Source of the DNA: Myxococcales bacterium
Lineage (GTDB): Bacteria; Myxococcota; Myxococcia; Myxococcales; Myxococcaceae
Assembly (NCBI GenBank): GCA_016191815.1
Contig: JACPVI010000048.1
Span: 62,001-126,000, forward strand
Length of the DNA: 64,000 nt
Direction: 5' to 3'
Numbering within the stretch: position 1 is the stretch's first letter; each line of letters opens with the position of its first letter. The position numbers were made by a program, and so were the translations under genes. The notes under the pieces are model-generated. The model searched no databases. It saw only the letters and a program-made list of their open reading frames with translations, and was not told where the DNA came from. This document shows positions 1 to 11,157 of the stretch, piece by piece.

Positions 1-1
1 G

Positions 2-115
2 CCATCGCTCCTGGTGCTCGCCCTCTTCAGCCTCGCCCTCTGGCCGCTGGCCGCCCTCGCTCTCACCCTCGCACGCCGGCACGTGGAGCGGGCGGGGACG
101 CTCCCGCACGCCTGA
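2..115 (+). CDS. C-terminal end of a membrane protein (partial, starts before the window)
   Basis: The frame is open from the window edge and ends with TGA at 113-115, leaving 37 visible residues. They form one hydrophobic stretch rich in Leu and Ala (LLVLALFSLALWPLAALAL), followed by a basic tail containing ARRHVERAG. A last membrane helix with a positively charged cytoplasmic tail is typical of many permeases, including ABC-2 type transporter subunits, but too little is visible to name the family. It is not obviously in one operon with prkA, because 160 bases with a separate promoter element lie between them. Confidence 0.5.
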   Translation, partial: PSLLVLALFSLALWPLAALALTLARRHVERAGTLPHA

Positions 116-235
116 TGAAGCGGCGCGGCGGCGACGAACGCCCGACCTCTCCCTACCTGGCGTGGGGCCGTGCGATTGACACCGCGCCTGCCGCCCTGGC
201 CCGCACCCGCTCGCCCCTCCCGGCGCGCGGCGTCC

Positions 236-241
236 TATAAT
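236..241 (+). promoter_or_regulatory. Perfect TATAAT -10 element upstream of prkA
   Basis: A consensus TATAAT lies 34 bases before the prkA start in otherwise very GC-rich DNA. That predicts a leader of about 28 bases, which includes the GGAAGGAAG ribosome-binding site. No matching -35 box sits at the usual spacing. A TTGACA occurs at 176-181, but that is much too far upstream. Enteric homologues (yeaGH) are sigma-54 controlled, and I saw no clear -24/-12 element here. Confidence 0.45.
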
Positions 242-275
242 GGTGGCGCCTTTTCACCCCGTGGAAGGAAGCGTG

Positions 276-2351
<2,076 letters not shown>

Positions 2352-2359
2352 AGGCGGCG

Positions 2360-3466
<1,107 letters not shown>

Positions 3467-4291
3467 GTGGGCGGCAAGACGCCCCGCCGGCTGATCCTCC
3501 AGGTGACGCCTCGCTGCAACGCGCGCTGCGCTCACTGCGCCTACGGCGGAGGCCCCCGCCGCCACGGCCTGATGGAGGTCGGCGCCGCGGCGGCCTTCCT
3601 CGACGCCTTCTGCCGGCTGTGGGGAGCGCCGCGCTACGCCGCGCTCACCGGCGGCGAGCCGATGCTCTTCCCGGAGCGCACCCTGACGCTCGCCCGGCTG
3701 CTCTCCGCGCGCGGCGCGGCGGTGCGGCTGCTCACCAACGGCTCGTGGGCCACCGGCATGCGCGCGGCGAGGGCGCGGGTGGAGGACCTGCGCTCCTCTG
3801 GGGTTTCCGGTCTCTGGGTGAGCGCGAGCGCTTTCCACCAGGAGCACGTCCCCCTCGCGCGGCTGGAGATGCTCCTCGAAGCGGCGGCGGTCGCCGGCAT
3901 GCCTTGCTACCTGGCGTTCACCTTCATCCACCCGCGCGAGCTGGGGCTCAGGGGGAAGGGCGAGCCGGCGGTCGACGAGCGCGTTCCCCAAGATCTCCGC
4001 TCGCTCGCGCTGCTGCGCCGCCTCACCGGGCGGTTCCCCTTCGCCTCCTTGGGCTGGGCGCGCCTTTGGGACCTGGGGAGAGCGCGGGGAGTCTTTCGCC
4101 GGCTCGGGAGCGCGCTGGCAACGGAGGTGCGCGCGGACCTGGCGCGGGCCGCCGCCTCGGGGGAGGGAGATCTCCTCGACCTGGTCGGGCTCTCGGTGAA
4201 CGGAGAAGTGTTCTTCCGGGAGAGGACGCTCGGGCGGGCGCGGGGCTTGAACTTCGCCGCTCCGCTCGCTGCTCTCCCCGTCAGCCGATGA
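3467..4291 (+). CDS. Radical SAM protein, third gene of the prkA operon
   Basis: A 274-residue radical SAM enzyme. The cluster-binding CxxxCxxC is at C17, C21 and C24 (RCNARCAHC), and the SAM-contacting GGEP motif at about 62-65. The C-terminal half has no further cysteine-rich SPASM or twitch region, so only one 4Fe-4S cluster is expected. GTG 3467 directly follows the DUF444 stop, which implies translational coupling. No small precursor-peptide gene is visible nearby, so a RiPP-maturase role is not supported. Its substrate is unknown. Its place behind prkA-yeaH, where spoVR is often found, suggests a function in the same pathway. Its 3' end overlaps the convergent WD40 gene by 11 bases. Confidence 0.85.
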   Translation: MGGKTPRRLILQVTPRCNARCAHCAYGGGPRRHGLMEVGAAAAFLDAFCRLWGAPRYAALTGGEPMLFPERTLTLARLLSARGAAVRLLTNGSWATGMRAARARVEDLRSSGVSGLWVSASAFHQEHVPLARLEMLLEAAAVAGMPCYLAFTFIHPRELGLRGKGEPAVDERVPQDLRSLALLRRLTGRFPFASLGWARLWDLGRARGVFRRLGSALATEVRADLARAAASGEGDLLDLVGLSVNGEVFFRERTLGRARGLNFAAPLAALPVSR

Positions 4292-6119
4292 CCCGCCAGA
4301 GCCCGACGGTTCCATCGCTGGAAGCGGAGCAGAGCCGCGCGCCCGCGGGATCGAAGTCCAGGCACTCGACGGCGGAGAAGTGCGGGCGGGTGTAGGTGCC
4401 CAGGGGGGCCAGGGTGTCGGCGCGCCAGAGCCGGATCGTCCCATCCCACGAGCCGGTGGCGATCACCTCTCCGCCGGGGTGCACCGCCAGGGCCTGGATG
4501 GGCTCGTCGTGCTCGACCACTCGCAGCGCCCGCACCGACCAGGAGGAGGGGTCCCATACCGCCAGGCGCCGGTCGTAGCCCGCGCTGACTAGAAAGCTCG
4601 CGTTCGGTCCCCACGCCACCCGCGAGACCGAATCCTCGTGAAGGCTCAGGGTCGGCCCCTTCTCCACCTTGCCGGAGGCATCCACGGCGAGGATGACCAC
4701 TCCGTGGCTGGAAAGCCCCACTGCGATCCGCTGGCCGTCCGGCGACCAGGCCACGCAGTTCAAGATGCGGTTCATCACCGCGAAGTGCCAGAACTCCTCC
4801 GGGCCGAAGGCCTCGCGGGCGGCCTGCTTCACCTGCTCGATGTCGTAGACCACGAGGAAGGTGTCGCCGCTGCCGGTGCACACGAAGCGGCCGTCGGGCG
4901 AGAAGGAGACGCCGTACACCGCTTGCTCGTGCAGGGACTTGAGCTCGTGCGCGAGCAGCTTCTCCCCGAGGTCCCACACCTTCACCGTCCGGTCTACCGA
5001 GCCGGAAGCCACCGCTCGGCCGTCGGGCGACACCGAGAGCCCGTAGACCGGCTTCCGGTGAGGCTTCTCCAAGAGAGTGGGCGGGGCGCGTTTCCGCGCC
5101 TCCCACACCGCCACCGTCCCGTGGGAGTAGCCGGCGGCCAGCCTCGACGAGTCCGGGATCCACGCGCAGGAGAGCGCGTAGCCCATGACCTGTGGCCGAT
5201 AGATGGCGCGAGGCAACCAGCGCGAGTTGGCCAGCGCCGCTGCCACCACCTGCCCGTCCCGGCCGCCGGTCCAGGCCTGATCGCCCTCGGCGCTCCAGGC
5301 GACCGCCTCGGCCGGATGGAGGTGAGCCTCGCAGCTCCGCAAGCCGCCCGAGTTCAGGTCGTAGAAAAAGGACTTCCCTCGCTCGGTGCCGCCAGCGAGC
5401 ACGAGCTTGGCGGGGTGCCAGGCGAGGCACACCACCGGGTCGCCGCTCACCCCGAAGCGCGTCAGCTTTCGGGTGCGGAAGCAGTAGATCGCTCCCCTCT
5501 CGTCTCCGCTGGTGAAGGCGACGTAGCGCCCGCCCGGCGACACCCTCGCCCGCCGGATGCCGCTCGGGTGGCGGAACAGCTCCTGCTCCCGAGCCCGCCC
5601 TCGATAGAAGCTCAGCAGCCGGAGCGCCCCGTCATCACCGCCGACCAGCAGCGCTCCTGGCCTCGGCAGCCAGTCCACTGCCCGGAGCGGCCTTCCGCGC
5701 GCGCCGATCACATCGTAATGGCGCGCCCCCCGTTCCCACAGCGCCACGCTGCCGTCCTCCAGCGCGGCGGCGAGCTGGGCCCGCCCGTTTCGGCCCCTTG
5801 GACTCCAGGCGAGGTCGTTCACCGGCGCGCCCAGCTCGATGAGGGCGCCTGGTTTCAGCTTTGGGCCAACCGTCCACTCGCGGAGCAACCCGTCGCGTCC
5901 GGCGGAAACGATGCGGCTCTCTCCGGGCTCCACCGCGATGGAGGTGATCAGGTCTCGATGCGAGCTCTCCGCGGCGCTCTTCCTCTGGAGCGAAGAGCTG
6001 AACAGCACCAAGCCGTTCCGGACCGCGGCGATCACCGTGTCGGAGGAAGGCAGATGGGCGAGGGCGGTCACGAGACCATCCCCCAGCAGGCGCTCCAATT
6101 CGAGGCGCATGTTCTCCAT
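4281..6119 (-). CDS. WD40-repeat beta-propeller protein
   Basis: This 612-residue protein consists of repeated WD40 blades from end to end, with tryptophans in typical blade ends such as VKVWDLG, LAVWDPS, IRLWRAD and VGLWRVI and His/Asp-containing turns such as SVSPDGRAVASGS. The count suggests roughly twelve or more blades, or two propellers. There is no signal peptide or membrane helix, so it is probably a cytoplasmic scaffold. The start at ATG 6119 (MENMRLELERL) is the first methionine before the repeats; no clear Shine-Dalgarno is seen. It converges on and overlaps the radical SAM gene, and it diverges from the DUF3795-like gene across 111 bases. Confidence 0.88.
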   Translation of the reverse strand: MENMRLELERLLGDGLVTALAHLPSSDTVIAAVRNGLVLFSSSLQRKSAAESSHRDLITSIAVEPGESRIVSAGRDGLLREWTVGPKLKPGALIELGAPVNDLAWSPRGRNGRAQLAAALEDGSVALWERGARHYDVIGARGRPLRAVDWLPRPGALLVGGDDGALRLLSFYRGRAREQELFRHPSGIRRARVSPGGRYVAFTSGDERGAIYCFRTRKLTRFGVSGDPVVCLAWHPAKLVLAGGTERGKSFFYDLNSGGLRSCEAHLHPAEAVAWSAEGDQAWTGGRDGQVVAAALANSRWLPRAIYRPQVMGYALSCAWIPDSSRLAAGYSHGTVAVWEARKRAPPTLLEKPHRKPVYGLSVSPDGRAVASGSVDRTVKVWDLGEKLLAHELKSLHEQAVYGVSFSPDGRFVCTGSGDTFLVVYDIEQVKQAAREAFGPEEFWHFAVMNRILNCVAWSPDGQRIAVGLSSHGVVILAVDASGKVEKGPTLSLHEDSVSRVAWGPNASFLVSAGYDRRLAVWDPSSWSVRALRVVEHDEPIQALAVHPGGEVIATGSWDGTIRLWRADTLAPLGTYTRPHFSAVECLDFDPAGARLCSASSDGTVGLWRVIG

Positions 6120-6218
6120 CGGGGTGGGCGATAGCACAGGAGCGCCCCGCGCGCCCCGGGGCAGTTGGAATGGCGGGGCCTTGCCCGAGGGCTGTTCCCG
6201 GTCCAGGCAGATCTTGCC

Positions 6219-6224
6219 TAGCAT
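6219..6224 (+). promoter_or_regulatory. TAGCAT -10-like element 6 bases before a start codon
   Basis: TAGCAT is followed by six bases and then the ATG at 6231, and there is no Shine-Dalgarno sequence in between. That spacing would put the transcription start on or next to the start codon, giving a leaderless message. No convincing -35 box is seen. One of several similar cases in this window. Confidence 0.3.
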
Positions 6225-6230
6225 CGCGAC

Positions 6231-6821
6231 ATGTCCCACGGCGGTAGAGTCGAACCGGCGCTCGCCGGCGCCTGCGGCGCCTGCTGCGGCGCCTGCCTCG
6301 CGCACCGCGGAGAGCTGGCTCGCGAGGCCTCGAGGCTGCTCGAGCGAATCCGCCGCCAAGGCTTCCTCGGGCTCGCCAAGCGCCTCGACTCCGAGGGAGC
6401 ACCCAAGGTCGACGCGTTCTTCGAAGTGCTCGAGCGCATCGCCCGCACCCCGAATTGCCCAGGATGCGGCCGAGGTGGCGGGGTCCTCCACTGCCCGGTG
6501 CGCGCCTGTGCGCGGGAGAATCGGATGCCGACCTGTGCTGGCTGCGCGAGGCTTCGTCCCTGCGCGAGTGGGCGAGGCGGCGAGGATCGAGCGTCGCTGG
6601 AGCGGAGGAGGAGGTCCGCCCTCCGCGAGGATGGCCAGCGCGATTTCCCCTTCTCGGCGCCGGCCTTCCTCCGAAGGCTCACCAGGAAGTATGGCGGCTG
6701 GAACCTCCGCAACCTCGAGAGAATCTCCGAGGTGGGGCTGGCGCGCTGGCTCCGCGAGATGCAGCGAGAGCCGCACTTCCGGACCGTGGACGTCAAGAGC
6801 CCGAAGGACGTGTTTCGGTGA
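6231..6821 (+). CDS. Small cysteine-rich protein, DUF3795-like
   Basis: A 196-residue protein with an N-terminal CGACCGAC cluster (about residues 15-22) and two further cysteine groups near residues 76-79 and 89-111 (CPGCG, CPVRACARE, CAGCARLRPC). It therefore probably binds metal or an Fe-S cluster. The N-terminal pattern resembles the DUF3795 family, whose function is unknown; the match is by eye. The C-terminal third is basic and charged. There is no signal peptide. The next gene, a methyltransferase, starts at a GTG that overlaps this stop (GTGA), so the two are coupled and may act on the same substrate. Confidence 0.7.
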   Translation: MSHGGRVEPALAGACGACCGACLAHRGELAREASRLLERIRRQGFLGLAKRLDSEGAPKVDAFFEVLERIARTPNCPGCGRGGGVLHCPVRACARENRMPTCAGCARLRPCASGRGGEDRASLERRRRSALREDGQRDFPFSAPAFLRRLTRKYGGWNLRNLERISEVGLARWLREMQREPHFRTVDVKSPKDVFR

Positions 6822-7537
6822 GGACCGGCGCCAGCGCTCCCTGGGGCGGTGACGTGGCGCTCTATCGCCGGCTGGTCAGGGCGTGCGCGCCTGGTCGCGG
6901 GCGTGGCTCTCCCTGGGACGGGCCACTCTCCATGGCGGAGCGCGCGCTGCTCGAGCGCCACCTCCGCCTCCCCCGCGTGCTCTTGGCCGGCTGCGGCACC
7001 GGCAGAGAGATTCCCTTCCTGCTCGAGCTGGGCGCCCACCTGACCGCCCTGGACTGGGAGCCAGCGATGATCGGCTGCGTGCGCCGCCGCTTCCGGAGGC
7101 GTGGCGTACGGCTCGTCACCGGCGATGTCTGCGAACTGCCCGCGCTGTTCGGCGAGGCGGCGTTCGACTCCATCGTCGCCTTGGGGCTGGTGAGCGGCGG
7201 CCTCTTCCTGGATCCGCGGTCGCGCCATCGCGCGCTGGTTGCCATCAAAGGCTCCCTCGCCGAGGGCGGAGTGGCGCTGCTCGACTTCCTGCTTTCTCCC
7301 GGGAGGCGCGGCAAAGTGAAGCGCTTCTCCCTCTCGCTCGGGGGCGGCAGGAAAGCGGATGGCTGCTGCTACTGGCCCAGCCGCGGAGAAGTCGCCCGAG
7401 CGCTCAGCCGGGCCGGCTTCGAGGCGTCGTTTTGGCCGCTGTCGTTTTGCGCCGAGGAGCCACGGATCGCCGCGATCTGCTGGCCGCGCCGCGCGCGATC
7501 GAGGTGGGTGCGCATCCGCCGGGCAGTGCCCGGGTAG
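6818..7537 (+). CDS. SAM-dependent methyltransferase, class I
   Basis: A 239-residue Rossmann-fold methyltransferase. The SAM-binding motif I is LLAGCGTGREIPFLLELG (about residues 56-73), followed by an acidic end of strand two (ALDWEPAMI) and a motif-II region VTGDVCELPALFGEAAFD. The start GTG 6818 overlaps the stop of the upstream Cys-rich gene by four bases; a later GTG at 6854 is an alternative. The last 56 codons lie opposite the end of the convergent radical SAM gene, an overlap of 169 bases. The substrate is unknown; the family includes small-molecule, lipid and protein methylases. Confidence 0.8.
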   Translation: MRTGASAPWGGDVALYRRLVRACAPGRGRGSPWDGPLSMAERALLERHLRLPRVLLAGCGTGREIPFLLELGAHLTALDWEPAMIGCVRRRFRRRGVRLVTGDVCELPALFGEAAFDSIVALGLVSGGLFLDPRSRHRALVAIKGSLAEGGVALLDFLLSPGRRGKVKRFSLSLGGGRKADGCCYWPSRGEVARALSRAGFEASFWPLSFCAEEPRIAAICWPRRARSRWVRIRRAVPG

Positions 7538-8220
7538 GCGGTCAGCGTCTCCTCCTCGAGCAGGGAGGAAAGCCCGCGGGCGACTTGCTCGAGCTTTCGG
7601 AGCAGGGCCGCGCGCTCGGAGCGAGTGAACAGCTCCGGGGCAAAGGAGAGCGCGTTGAGACTGAAGCTCGCTCCAGCCGCGCGCAGCGCGCGGATGCACT
7701 CCCAACCGGCCTCGAAGGCGTCGCTCCGCGCCCCGGTCAACCTCTCGAACTGCTCTTTGGTCCCGGCCTTGAGCGAGACCTTCAGCGTGACGCGGCGGCG
7801 GAGCTGCCCCAGCTTCCTCGTCCATTCCGGGTGCGCGCCGAGCACGACTCCGTTGGTCTCGACGAAGATTCGTCCCGGCGAAGAGAGCAGCCACTCCAAC
7901 AGCTCGAAGAAGCGCTCGCTCAGGATCGGCTCTCCGCCGGAAAGCCGCACCCGCCGCGGATTCGCGCCGAGCCGATTCTCCCGGCGGAAGGACTCGATTC
8001 GACCGCGAAGCTCCGCGTACTCGCGCATCGGAGCGGACAGCGGACGCTCGAGGTCCTCTCCCGCCCAGCAGTGCACGCACCTCAGGTTGCAACCGGACAG
8101 GTACAGCGTGAGCGCGCCACCGCAGGCCCCCGCCGCTCCGATTCGCAAGATTCGCCTGGCCCCGGGCCCCTCCAGCCGCGAGGAGAGTTGGCTGGCCAAA
8201 AGGAACGCGTCGTACGGCAC
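7369..8220 (-). CDS. Radical SAM protein (second in the window)
   Basis: A 283-residue radical SAM protein with CxxxCxxC at C44, C48 and C51 (GCNLRCVHC) and the motif RLSGGEPIL near residue 95. FVETNG and LKVSLKAG further on match conserved core strands. The fold resembles activating-enzyme and PflA-like proteins: the region before the cluster is GACGGALTLYLSGCN. The C-terminal tail is basic and low in complexity, and residues from about 228 are read from DNA antisense to the methyltransferase, so the native end could be shorter in function. No second cluster motif is visible. The substrate is unknown. The start at ATG 8220 is the first ATG of the frame. Confidence 0.82.
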   Translation of the reverse strand: MPYDAFLLASQLSSRLEGPGARRILRIGAAGACGGALTLYLSGCNLRCVHCWAGEDLERPLSAPMREYAELRGRIESFRRENRLGANPRRVRLSGGEPILSERFFELLEWLLSSPGRIFVETNGVVLGAHPEWTRKLGQLRRRVTLKVSLKAGTKEQFERLTGARSDAFEAGWECIRALRAAGASFSLNALSFAPELFTRSERAALLRKLEQVARGLSSLLEEETLTAYPGTARRMRTHLDRARRGQQIAAIRGSSAQNDSGQNDASKPARLSARATSPRLGQ

Positions 8221-8316
8221 GGCGTCGAAACGTACGCGCCGAAAGCGCCGTGCGCCAGCCGCCCTGAGGGATGCCGAAGGTTTGTCCGGCGACGCCGCCC
8301 GACGGGTCAGGACTGC

Positions 8317-9030
8317 CTACCGCGCCGCCGTCCGCCGCTTGGGCTCGAGCTGGCGCTCCGCTTCGGCGAGGACCCGGTAGACCGCGCGGGCGCCGGGCGC
8401 CGAAAGGACCTTCTCCACCGCCAGGGGACGGGCGAACATCCGCGCCAGCTTGTTCAACCAGGGCAGGTGGAGCCCGGCGAACTTGAGCCCCAGGACGAAG
8501 AACAGGTGGGTGGGCTTCCCATCCAGCGCGTCGAAGTCGATGCCGGCCCGCGAGCGGCCCAGCACCATGAACGGCCGCACCACCTGCTCCGGGTGGCGCC
8601 TCAGGGTGTGAAGGAAGGCGATCCCGTTGCCGAGGGCGCTCGGCATCACGTTCTCTCGCTCCACCAACGCCCCCACGAACCACGTCTTGTCGCGCACCAG
8701 CTTGAGTCGGTGGGCGAGCTGGGCGAGCTCCTCGAGCACGGTGGTCTTCGTGGTGGCCGACAGCTCGGGGACGATGTGCTCCGGCTGGAAACAGCTCGAC
8801 AGCTCGAGCATCCGCCTGGGAACGCCCGCCCTCGGCGGCTCGACGTACCGAGGCGTCACTCCCAGCATCTGGTCGTCCAGCCAGGTGTCGATCATCGCCT
8901 TCCGGAAGCGCCACTGGTTGCCGACCTTCATTCCGGGCAAAGCGCCCTCGGCCACCAGCTTGAGCACGGTCCGCTCGTTGACGCTGAGATAGGCGGCGAG
9001 CTGCCGGGCCGTCATCAAGCGGTCTTCCAT
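8317..9030 (-). CDS. Helix-turn-helix / PTS EIIA (PtsN-like) fusion regulator
   Basis: This 237-residue protein joins an excisionase/MerR-type helix-turn-helix (residues 5-50, MTARQLAAYLSVNERTVLKL with KVGNQWRF) to a type-2 EIIA phosphotransferase domain (about 75-230). The predicted phosphohistidine is H141 in GNGIAFLHTLRRH; the usual PH pair is LH here, so the proline is replaced. EIIA domains of the nitrogen PTS accept phosphate from HPr-like proteins and act by binding partners, which suggests a DNA-binding protein tuned by carbon or nitrogen status. It is divergent from the Ehr operon over 146 bases containing repeats and a promoter, so it is a good candidate regulator of that operon (inference). 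Confidence 0.85.
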   Translation of the reverse strand: MEDRLMTARQLAAYLSVNERTVLKLVAEGALPGMKVGNQWRFRKAMIDTWLDDQMLGVTPRYVEPPRAGVPRRMLELSSCFQPEHIVPELSATTKTTVLEELAQLAHRLKLVRDKTWFVGALVERENVMPSALGNGIAFLHTLRRHPEQVVRPFMVLGRSRAGIDFDALDGKPTHLFFVLGLKFAGLHLPWLNKLARMFARPLAVEKVLSAPGARAVYRVLAEAERQLEPKRRTAAR

Positions 9031-9068
9031 CGTCCTCGCGCCCCCCGGCTCCTTGACTTCCTACCGAC

Positions 9069-9097
9069 CTGGTACGTAGATGCGCGCTCGATGTCAA
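9069..9097 (-). promoter_or_regulatory. Promoter of the HTH-EIIA gene
   Basis: On the minus strand a perfect TTGACA (9097-9092) is followed by a 17-base spacer and TACCAG (9074-9069). The predicted start of transcription is near 9062, giving a leader of about 32 bases before the ATG at 9030. The -10 matches the consensus at only three of six positions. Confidence 0.45.
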
Positions 9098-9100
9098 CGC

Positions 9101-9120
9101 CTTGCGGAGTCTTGCGTAGT
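9101..9120. promoter_or_regulatory. Tandem 10-bp repeat CTTGCGKAGT in the divergent Ehr control region
   Basis: CTTGCGGAGT and CTTGCGTAGT stand head to tail, exactly one helical turn apart. The second copy runs into an inverted repeat GCGTA-GTTT-TACGC (9114-9127). The site lies just behind the predicted minus-strand -35 box and about 57 bases before hyfB. Position and spacing look like an operator for a dimer or tandem regulator, perhaps the neighbouring HTH-EIIA protein. Confidence 0.4.
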
Positions 9121-9176
9121 TTTACGCCAAACTCCGGTAGAAGGCCGGGAAGCGGGCGGAGGGGGAGCTGGCGCTG

Positions 9177-11153
9177 ATGCTGGGTTGCATCATCGCCGCC
9201 ATCGCCGCCCTTTTGGCGAGCGCGCTCCTTGCGGCGCTCGCCGGTCGATCCGACCGGGCCTCGCTGGCCATCGGCACCGCGGGGAGCGTGGGCGCCTGCC
9301 TCCTGGGGCTTGGGGCCTCCGCCGCGGCACTGGTGGATGGCGCGAACGCGGACCTTCGCGCGGGCTGGTCGCTCCCCATCGGCGAGGTGCACGTAGGGAT
9401 CGATCCGCTCTCATCCTTCTTCCTGGTCTGCATCTTCCTGGTCTCTGGCCTGGCCGCGGTGTACGGCGCCGGCTACCTGCGCGGGTACTCGAACCGGAAG
9501 GCGCTGGCTCCTGCAGTCTCCCTCTTCAACCTGCTGGTCGCCTCGATGGCGGGCATCGCCATCGCGCGCGACGGGGTGCTGTTCCTCCTCTCCTGGGAGC
9601 TGATGTCGATCGCCTCCTTCCTCCTCGTCACCTACGAGGATGAGCGAGAGGAGGCGCGGCGCGCGGGGATGACCTACCTCATCGCCTCGCACCTCGGAGT
9701 GGTGTTCCTGTTCGTGCTCTTCGGCCTGCTCGCGCGCGGGGCGGGCAGCTTCGACTTCGCCCGCTTCGCCCAGGCGGGAGCCCCCGCGGGGATGGCGGGC
9801 ACCTGCTTCCTCCTCTCGCTGGTGGGCTTCGGCACCAAGGCGGGCTTCTGGCCGGTGCACATCTGGCTCCCAGACGCTCACCCCGCGGCGCCCAGCCACG
9901 TCTCCGCTCTGATGTCCGGGGTGATGATCAAGCTCGGCATCTACGGGATCTTCCGCACCCTCACCTTCCTCGGCCCGCCGCCGCCCTGGTGGGGAACGAC
10001 GCTCCTTACGGTGGGCGCCATCTCGGCGGTGGCGGGAGTGCTCCACGCCCTCGCCCAGCACGACCTGAAAAGGCTGCTCGCCTACCACAGCGTGGAGAAC
10101 ATCGGCATCATCGCCCTGGGGATGGGCATGGGCTTGCTCGGGCAGGCCCAAGGCGCGCCGTCGGTCGCCTTCCTCGGTTTCGCGGGCGCGCTGTTGCACG
10201 TGTTGAACCACGGCTTGTTCAAGGGGCTGCTCTTCCAGAGCGCCGGCAGCGTGCTCCACTCCACCGGCACGCGCGACGTAGAGTCCTTGGGCGGGCTCCA
10301 GCGGCGGATGCCGCTCACCGCCCTCTGCTTCCTGGTCGGCTCGGCGGCGATCTGCGGCCTGCCGCCGCTCAACGGCTTCGCGAGCGAGTGGCTGGTGTAC
10401 CTGGGCGCCTTCCGGGGAGCGGGCTCCTTCCCCACCAGCTTGGCCGCGGCGGCCATCGGCGTGGTGCCGGTCTTGGCGCTGGTAGGAGGCCTGGCGGCGG
10501 CGTGCTTCGTGAAGGCCTTCGGGGTGGTGTTCCTCGGCGAGGCGCGCACCAAGGCCGCTACCTCGGCCCACGAGCCCGGCCCGGCGATGGTGGGGGCAAT
10601 GCTCGGCGGGGCCACCCTGTGCGCCGCGATCGGCCTGGCCCCCAAGACCGCCTTGAGGCTGGTCTCGCCTGCGGTCAGCGGCTCTTTGGGAGTGCCGGCG
10701 GCGCCCGAGGCGGTGGGGCCTCTTTCGGACATCACCTGGGCCGGAGTGGCGCTGGCCGGCATCATCGCGCTGATCGCCCTCGCCCGCTGGGCGCTGCTCC
10801 GCGGGCGTTTTGTGGGCGCGGCCGTCACCTGGGGCTGCGGCTACGCCTCTCCTACCCCTCGCATGCAGTACACCGCCTCGTCCTTCGCCTCGCCCTTGCT
10901 CGAGCTGTTCGCCTCGGTCATCCACGCGCGCGTCCAAAAGGAGGGCCCGACGGGGTGCTTCCCGAAGGCCGCCCGCTACGAGGAGCACCTGGGCGACATG
11001 GCCGGGGAGCGGATGCTGGTCCCCCTTTCTCGGCGCATCGTCGCCGCCGCGGGCAGGCTGCGCGTCATCCAGCAGGGGCGGGTGCACCTCTACCTGGTCT
11101 ACATGCTCGCCACGCTGATCGCGCTGCTCCTCTGGCAGCTCGGCGGGAGCTGA
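9177..11153 (+). CDS. hyfB: Ehr/hydrogenase-4 membrane subunit B (NuoL/antiporter-like)
   Basis: A 658-residue integral membrane protein of the proton-translocating NuoL/M/N and Mrp-antiporter family, closest in plan to HyfB/HycC. About 14-16 helices are suggested. Conserved charged residues sit where the family needs them: Glu in LSWELMSIASF (about 142), Lys in GFGTKAGFWPVHIWLPDAHP, Lys in MIKLGIYGIF, and the loop motif HDLKRLLAYHSVENIG. It would pump ions in the membrane arm. ATG 9177 follows GGGGGAG. It is the first gene of a six-gene operon with short gaps; the next start is 4 bases after this stop. Confidence 0.9.
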   Translation: MLGCIIAAIAALLASALLAALAGRSDRASLAIGTAGSVGACLLGLGASAAALVDGANADLRAGWSLPIGEVHVGIDPLSSFFLVCIFLVSGLAAVYGAGYLRGYSNRKALAPAVSLFNLLVASMAGIAIARDGVLFLLSWELMSIASFLLVTYEDEREEARRAGMTYLIASHLGVVFLFVLFGLLARGAGSFDFARFAQAGAPAGMAGTCFLLSLVGFGTKAGFWPVHIWLPDAHPAAPSHVSALMSGVMIKLGIYGIFRTLTFLGPPPPWWGTTLLTVGAISAVAGVLHALAQHDLKRLLAYHSVENIGIIALGMGMGLLGQAQGAPSVAFLGFAGALLHVLNHGLFKGLLFQSAGSVLHSTGTRDVESLGGLQRRMPLTALCFLVGSAAICGLPPLNGFASEWLVYLGAFRGAGSFPTSLAAAAIGVVPVLALVGGLAAACFVKAFGVVFLGEARTKAATSAHEPGPAMVGAMLGGATLCAAIGLAPKTALRLVSPAVSGSLGVPAAPEAVGPLSDITWAGVALAGIIALIALARWALLRGRFVGAAVTWGCGYASPTPRMQYTASSFASPLLELFASVIHARVQKEGPTGCFPKAARYEEHLGDMAGERMLVPLSRRIVAAAGRLRVIQQGRVHLYLVYMLATLIALLLWQLGGS

Positions 11154-11157
11154 CGCC

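Noticed and set aside
176-181. TTGACA as the -35 box of the prkA promoter
   Set aside because: It is 54 bases from the TATAAT, far outside the allowed spacing, and no -10 is found at the right distance.
3467-4291. RiPP maturase role for the first radical SAM protein
   Set aside because: No precursor peptide, no SPASM cysteines and no transporter or peptidase nearby.
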